Origin: Apostichopus japonicus
Lineage: Eukaryota; Echinodermata; Holothuroidea; Aspidochirotida; Stichopodidae
DNA length: 64,000 nt
Assembly: GCF_037975245.1 (NCBI RefSeq)
Contig: NC_092569.1
Location: forward strand, 31,626,668-31,690,667
Reading direction: 5' to 3'
A program made the translations under genes and the position numbers. Numbering within the stretch: the stretch's first letter is position 1; every line of letters begins with the position of its first letter. Shown piece after piece: positions 57,905 through 64,000 of this stretch. The notes beneath the pieces are model-generated. The model did no database searches. It saw nothing but the letters and a program-made list of their open reading frames with translations, and was not told the origin of the DNA.

Positions 57905-60160
57905 TTGTTTTTTTCTTTGTTCTTTTCCTCTACTGTTGTATTGTGTTTATCTGTACTGCTCAACTTGGACTGGGGACTGCTCGTACAAGCTAATACATTT
58001 TCAGTCCTCCTCCACCACTCTGTTTCATCTTGACTCTGTACTACTCCTCTTTTATTGTTTTTCTTTGTTCTTTCCTCTACTGTTGTATTGTGTTTATCTG
58101 TACTGTTTTACTTGTTTAAAGGGGACTGCTCGTACAAGCTAATACATTTTCAGTCCTCCTCCACCACCTTGTTTCATCTTGACTCTGTTCTAATCCTCTT
58201 TTATCGTTTTTTCTTTGTTTTTTTTCCCTCTACTGTTGTATTGTGTTTATCTGTACTGTTTTACTTGTTTAAGGGGGACTGCTCGTACAAGCTAATACAT
58301 TTTCAGTCCTCCTCCACCACCTTGTTTCATCTTGACTCTGTTCTACTCCTCTTTTATCGTTTTTTCTTTTTTCTTTTCCTCTATTGTTGTATTGTGTTTA
58401 TCTGTACTGTTTTACTTGTTTAAGGGGGACTGCTCGTACAAGCTAATACTTTTGTCAGTCCTCCTCCACTACCTTGTTTTATCTTGACTCTGTACTACTC
58501 TTCTTTTATTGTTTTTTCTTTGTTCTTTTCCTCTATTGTTGTATTGTGTTTATCTGTACTGTTTAACTTGATTAAGGGGGACTGCTCGTACAAGCTAATA
58601 CTTTTTCAGTCCTCCTCCACCACCTTGGTTTATCTTGACTCTGTACTACTCCTCTTTTATTGTTTTTTCTTTGTTCTTTTCCTCTATTGTTGTATTGTGT
58701 TTATCTGTACTGTTTTACTTGTTTAAAGGGGACTGCTCGTACAAGCTAATACATTTTCAGTCCTCCTCCACCACCTTGTTTCATCTTGACTCTGTTCTAC
58801 TCCTCTTTTATCGTTTTTTCTTTGTTTTTTCCCTCTACTGTTGTATTGTGTTTATCTGTACTGTTTTACTTGTTTAAGGGGGACTGCTCGTACAAGCTAA
58901 TACATTTTCAGTCCTCCTCCACCACCTTGTTTCATCTTGACTCTGTTCTACTCCTCTTTTATCGTTTTTTCTTTTTTCTTTTCCTCTATTGTGTTTATCT
59001 GTACTGTTTTACTTGTTTAAGGGGGACTGCTCGTACAAGCTAATACTTTTGTCAGTCCTCCTCCACCACCTTGTTTTATCTTGACTCTGTACTACTCTTC
59101 TTTTATTGTTTTTTCTTTGTTCTTTTCCTCTATTGTTGTATTGTGTTTATCTGTACTGTTTAACTTGTTTAAGGGGGACTGCTCGTACAAGCTAATACTT
59201 TTTCAGTCCTCCTCCACCACCTTGGTTTATCTTGACTCTGTACTACTCCTCTTTTATTGTTTTTTCTTTGTTCTTTTCCTCTATTGTTGTATTGTGTTTA
59301 TCTGTACTGTTTAACATGTTTAAGGGAGACTGTTCGTACAAGCTAACACTTTTTCAGTCCACCTTGGTTTATCTTGACTAAGTACTACTCCTCTTTTATT
59401 GTTTTTTCTTTGTTCTTTCCTCTACTGTTGTATTGTGTTTATCTGTACTGCTCAACTTGTTTAAAGGGGACTGCTCGTACAAGCTAATACTTTTTCAGTC
59501 CTCCTCCACCACCTTGTTTTATCTTGACTCTGTACTACTCCTCTTTTATTGTTTTTTCTTTGTTCTTTTCCTCTATTGTTGTATTGTGTTTATCTGTACT
59601 GTTTAACTTGTTTAAGGGGGACTGCTCGTACAAGCTAATACTTTTTCAGTCCTCCTCCACCACCTTGTTTTATCTTGACTCTGTACTACTCCTCTTTTAT
59701 CGTTTTTTCTTTGTTTTTTCCCTCTACTGTTGTATTGTGTTTATCTGTACTGTTTTACTTGTTTAAGGGGGACTGCTCGTACAAGCTAATACATTTTCAG
59801 TCCTCCTCCACCACCTTGGTTTATCTTGACATTTGTACTACTCTTCTTTTATTGTTTTTCTTTGTTCTTTTCCTCTATTGTTGTATTGTGTTTATCTGTA
59901 CTGTTTAACTTCTTAAAGGGGGACTGTTCGTACAAGCTAATACTTTTTCAGTCCTCCTCCACCACCTTGTTTTATCTTGACATTTGTACTACTCTTCTTT
60001 TATTGTTTTTTTTTTGTTCTTTTCCTCTATTGTTTTACTGTGTATATCTGTACTGTTTAACTTCTTTAAGGGGACTGCTCGTACAAGCTAATACCTTTTC
60101 AGTCCTCCTCTACCACCTTGTTTATCTTGACTCTGCACTACTCCTCTATTATTGTTGTGG
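57905..60160 (+). repeat. 151-bp satellite, about 15 units, derived from LINE 3' end
   Basis: Each unit carries TTTTATTGTTTTTTCTTTGT, CTATTGTTGTATTGTGTTTA, GGGGGACTGCTCGTACAAGC and TTTTTCAGTCCTCCTCCACC. The GACTGCTCG or GACTGTTCG core recurs 15 times from 57973 to 60071, usually 150-152 bp apart with a few units near 142-148. The first unit continues straight from the retrotransposon coding end. The last ends at TTGTGGAAATA (about 60160). Since 151 is not divisible by three, units yield open frames of about 80 codons that are not genes. Confidence 0.95.
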
Positions 60161-60164
60161 AAAT

Positions 60165-62290
60165 ATACTTAGACTCAAACTAAGTATTAGACAAGGAAGC
60201 TCCCTAATGATTCATTGATGGAACTTGAAAACGAAAGATAAGAAGAAAGCAAAAACAAAAACATCCAAGTAATTAAAAGTATATTTATTAAGCATATTTA
60301 TTTCATTCTAACCCCTATTTCTAATTTAACACACAGAAAGGGAAATTAAAAAGTAGTCGCCCTCAATATATAACCAGAGCTAATGAGATTACTATAGATG
60401 CCCATAAAATAAAATAAAATAAAATGTAGGTTAGTATATATTGTCGATATATTTATTAACTGAACATCCTGCTTATTTCCACGATGAATGCCCAATCCGT
60501 TCCAACACCTTTCTCTTGATATCACCATCGACCTGTTTAATATGTAAAAACACATATTTTATACTCACATATTTTTTAGGGACACGAATCATGTACTTGC
60601 CCAAATCTTACCAGGTAAATGTTACTGAATCAAAACTTTCTCATCTATTTATAGGCATCAGGAGGTAAAGGAACATAACAAAGTCCCGTGTTTATCTGTC
60701 CACCAGAATATGAGTTGACTACTTGTACACATAAAAGATAAAGTTTTTAACAGTTAAAACGCTTGGAATCATTTAGCACGATTATAAAGTTTAAAATTAG
60801 CACTGAAAACTACGGTATAGGAACCTTACTTATATCATGAGGTTAAATGTTTGTAAATGAATAACAACTGAATATGGATTTGTTTGGTTTAGTATACACC
60901 ATATCAAAAACACAGTAAAATTAGATAAAGAGAGAGCAAAGTACCCCTCCCCCCTCCCTCCCCCCCAAAAAAGAAGAAAAAAGAGAGAAAAAACGGAAAA
61001 AATAGAAAAATTAAAAAAGATAAAATAGTATAAAAAAAGCAAGAACTGTATTTTATTAAGCTGTACAAGTATTGCATAATTAGTGACACAAATTTGGCAT
61101 TAGATGTTTCACAAAGACCAAAACTAGCATATTTATCTTGGTTATAATATAGTACTTAGAAAAATATCTGGCAAATCCAGAGAAAGATTTACAAGTGAAA
61201 ATAGATGTTTATAAAATGACACTTTGGTTTGAAAGAATTTTTAGTAATAGCTGTTTACTCATGTATTACGTTAAATGGAAATGTAACAGATGTTGAAAGA
61301 GACTTGATGGACTTGTCTAGTGGACTGAAAATAAATGCACTAGTCTAATTTGACTGACTTATACCAGAGCCGCTGATATACCATAACTATGATCACGTGT
61401 TATGAATTATATTCATTTCTAAGTTTGAATGAAACTGCAATTACCACCGCTGAAAGTGAACTTCTGTGTCATTTTCAATGTGACCTTTACTAAAAGACTT
61501 TACATAGTTTATCTCATTCATATCTGCCGTATACATATATTAAAAAGTAATTAATATGAGATGTTTTCATATGTAAGCTGAAGACATTTGATACCATCTT
61601 CAACGTTAAAATGTAATGTTTATCTTACAAATCCGGAATAATCAATCAACAAAAACATTAATTATTATACTCTTTTGCCCAATCTCGTTTTATTAACTAC
61701 AACAATGTTCAATATTTTGTTTATTGGGAATATTAAACACGTTTCCACGTGGTATTCTGGGAAATAATAGGTTTACCAGTCATACATGAGCTTTAATATA
61801 AACGTCAGTAGTGATTTCTTTTTCTATACAAACCAGTATGGATGTATCTACTACGAAATTTTTTCTACCTCCTTTGTTTTATATCGTATGTTTTTAAAAC
61901 TTTGTTAAAGTCTGTTAAGACATTCTTACTAAGTAAATCAATATCGAAAATGGAACTATACAGGTAGTAAATATATCAAACTATTATATAAACGACATTC
62001 GTGTTTTACGAAGTATTGTGCTATATGTATATAATGACAAGCACAGTTAACAAAGCACTTTTTCTTATTTAAGAATCGATTAATACAATTTCCAACCATG
62101 TTTACTGCAAATGAATAGAACAAGTAAGAAAAAAAGGTGTATAATTGTTAACTGATTGATAAAAACATAAAATATTAATGACAACTCTTAATATAGCATT
62201 GATACTGATTTGCACTTAAAAATGCCATATTGATAAATTTGTAGGAACGTAGTTACAGATAAGCTATATTTTCATTTGTCTTTCATGAGG
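60165..62290. other. No feature recognised
   Basis: AT-rich DNA with an A/G-rich stretch at 60945-61040. No coding exon, RNA gene or transposon end is supported. Confidence 0.45.
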
Positions 62291-62299
62291 TTGTTTTGT

Positions 62300-62570
62300 C
62301 GAGTTTTCTTTGGTTTTTACTCTATTTACACTTCTTCCTTTACTTTTCCCTCTTTTGTTGTATTACTTTCTTTATATTTTGCTATCAATTATGTACAGAG
62401 GAGCTGCTGGCTCCTTCAGAGATACTTGTTCAATCCTTGACGTTATACAAGAGTAAAAATGTGTTGAGGGCTCCTCTGGAAAGCAGTGCTTCTGCACTGA
62501 GCAGGACTACCCTCATTAAAGATGACAATAATAACAATATTAAAAATAAAAAATAAAAATAAAAAACAAA
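62300..62570 (+). mobile_element. LINE 3' end (L2/CR1-like)
   Basis: A T-rich segment leads to GGAGCTGCTGGCTCCTTCAG, GGAAAGCAGTGCTTCTGCAC and CCCTCATTAAAGATGACAAT with an (AATAAC/AAAAT)n tail. This is the layout of L2/CR1 3' ends. No intact coding part remains. Confidence 0.6.
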
Positions 62571-62816
62571 AAACAAGATAAGTAAAAAAATAAAAAGATT
62601 CTGAACACGACAGAACTATCTCTGATAGAACATATTATATTTAACATAATGTTTATAATAGATGTTTGTGTTGAGTGCAGTCACGTATCAAATAACTTCT
62701 AATCATGGAAAAATAAAGTAGTTAACATCTTAAAGACAGGTGAGCGATATATTGCCCAAAATTTCATAAGAATAACATGATTATAACATATATGTTACAT
62801 ACTTAATATGCTTTAC

Positions 62817-62880
62817 CTTACTGTTGCTAACTTTGGCAACAAGGCCAATCATGTGCAATGCTCTATCTGCATTGATAGTA
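62817..62880 (-). CDS. Possible talin exon upstream of the short-form promoter
   Basis: This 64-bp segment lies between a TAACTTGTAG acceptor and a GTAAAG donor. After one leading base it reads TINADRALHMIGLVAKVSN plus SK in phase 0. In vertebrate talin the helix just before the exon found here at 25132 reads LAESALQLLYTAKEAGGNPK. The shared pattern is A-acidic-x-AL, then hydrophobics, AK, and an N-x-K end on a phase-0 boundary. About 7 of 20 positions are identical. The acceptor has a poor pyrimidine tract and the piece is short, so chance is possible. If it is real, full-length talin continues to the right and splices over about 37.7 kb. Confidence 0.4.
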
Positions 62881-62884
62881 CTAC

Positions 62885-64000
62885 AAGTTAACATTATAAA
62901 GTGTATCCTAGTGATAGATGTAACGTTATTTGACTAAACGCCCCTTCAGACAGCACTGATCCCGAATTTAAGTACTTTATCGTATACATTTGACACAGGT
63001 AAAGTATGTTTTAACTGAATCCCTTTGACACGTGCCTCATGTACCATTTACACCGTCCTTCAGGGAATCTGATAACATCACAATTACTGTTTAGGAAATA
63101 AATAAAGCGACATGGACATGGGCATGCAAACTGCATCCGCCGAATCCTTGATGAAATACTTCAACCCTTCGCAATACCCTTGGTGAAATATAACTTGGAA
63201 CTCGTCAAGTGCAAACTGTGGTGAAAATGAAACAACCCTGAACTTTTCACATGAAATCATTGCTGTTTTCATCCAAATATATCCTATATGGCCGGAGAAA
63301 ATACTAACGTTCAAGATGTTTAACTCAGAGACAGATGGTCTAGAACAACTTGTATGACCTTATCATCCATCTGCTTTTAGCAGTTTTTCAGAAGCATCAG
63401 AAATAAATGGCACACAATTACCCCGCAAAAAGGTGTGACACTTCAAAAGGAGGTATGACATAAAATAATCTTAGCTTACTTAATGTTGCCATCAAAATGG
63501 ATAATATCATAGTATAACATCTCACATGATATGTAACTTCAAGTTATGTTTTTCATTTGTGGGAAGTCGGTCAAAACAGCTACTGGGACTCTAACTAGTA
63601 GAAACAGTCACAGCTCAGATGCTGGTACATAATATCGGTAAATACGTAAACCATGAACTGTACACAAAAATTAGGCAAAACAAAAAAAGTGACACACCTG
63701 ACATTGGTGTCAACAAAAACAACACTAAACTCAATTTTTCTGATAAAAACTGTAAATTTAGTTAATTTGTAAAAAAATTGTAAAGTTTGTAAAATGTAAA
63801 AAAACAAAATTGCAAAAATTGTAAAAAAAAGTAAATTTCAGTATGATTGCTGCAAAAGATGTATTAAGTTCTTTGCAAAGTGAATGAAGTCAGATGGTCA
63901 GAGTTCGAATACTGGTTATAATGCTTACCAGTAAATTTGAAAGCTATGCAAGAAATATTGAAGAAAAAAGTAATATTGTCAAATCTGAAACTTGATTAAC
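62885..64000. other. No certain feature at right edge
   Basis: AT-rich DNA. A minus-strand stretch after a good acceptor (TTTCACCACAG, about 63220) is open for about 43 codons (FALDEFQVIFHQGYCEGLKY) but matches no talin segment I know. A tRNA-like GTTCGAATACT occurs at 63904 without a tRNA fold. Confidence 0.4.

Noticed and set aside
58055-60218. Repeated 80-130 codon frames that look like a transmembrane protein family
   Set aside because: They are translations of the 151-bp satellite, which shifts frame each unit; no start or regulatory context.
63084-63314. Minus-strand exon after a good acceptor
   Set aside because: The peptide does not align with talin or another family I know, and no donor fits well.
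63895-63930. Possible tRNA gene (GTTCGAATACT)
   Set aside because: No cloverleaf stems or box A at the right distance.

Overview
This is a eukaryotic, AT-rich, repeat-dense window, most likely from a marine deuterostome invertebrate. An echinoderm is my best guess, but it is not proven. The evidence is one intron-rich talin gene with short GT-AG exons, a tRNA-derived SINE and a non-LTR retrotransposon of types common in such genomes, and many short AT, ATC and G-tract repeats. I see no bacterial operon, CRISPR array or rRNA.

The only host gene I can assign with confidence is talin, on the minus strand. Twelve coding exons lie between 33429 and 1. Every junction is in phase with GT-AG borders and there are no internal stops. 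Read right to left they encode the end of rod bundle R9, then R10, R11 and R12, and the start of the C-terminal actin-binding I/LWEQ module (R13). The gene runs off the left edge inside R13. Together these exons give about 574 residues.

The first exon in the window (33379-33429) is not talin sequence. It supplies an ATG and 17 novel residues, has an in-frame stop just upstream, a TATA box about 60 bp upstream and a perfect donor. It therefore looks like the first exon of a headless, C-terminal talin isoform made from an internal promoter, or of a separate truncated talin gene. A possible 64-bp full-length talin exon at 62817-62880 would place that promoter inside an intron of about 37.7 kb.

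The rest is mobile and repeated DNA. Introns between 1 and 25 kb carry a SINE, two copies of a roughly 310-bp palindromic MITE with 7-bp target duplications, a nested cluster of 8-bp-duplication (hAT-like) elements at 14.6-16.8 kb, a 43-bp minisatellite at 17.5-18.4 kb and another hAT-like element at 20.1 kb. The intron from 25.1 to 33.4 kb holds a 4.76-kb CACTG-ended transposon with arrays of TTAGTC motifs at both ends, a 1.5-kb foldback and decayed coding pieces. From 33.5 to 64 kb I find no certain host gene apart from the possible talin exon. That part has LINE and SINE ends, a 400-bp tandem duplication, more hAT-like elements, a 90-unit ATC tract, the third MITE, a decayed reverse transcriptase and a 2.2-kb array of fifteen 151-bp units apparently amplified from that retrotransposon's 3' end.
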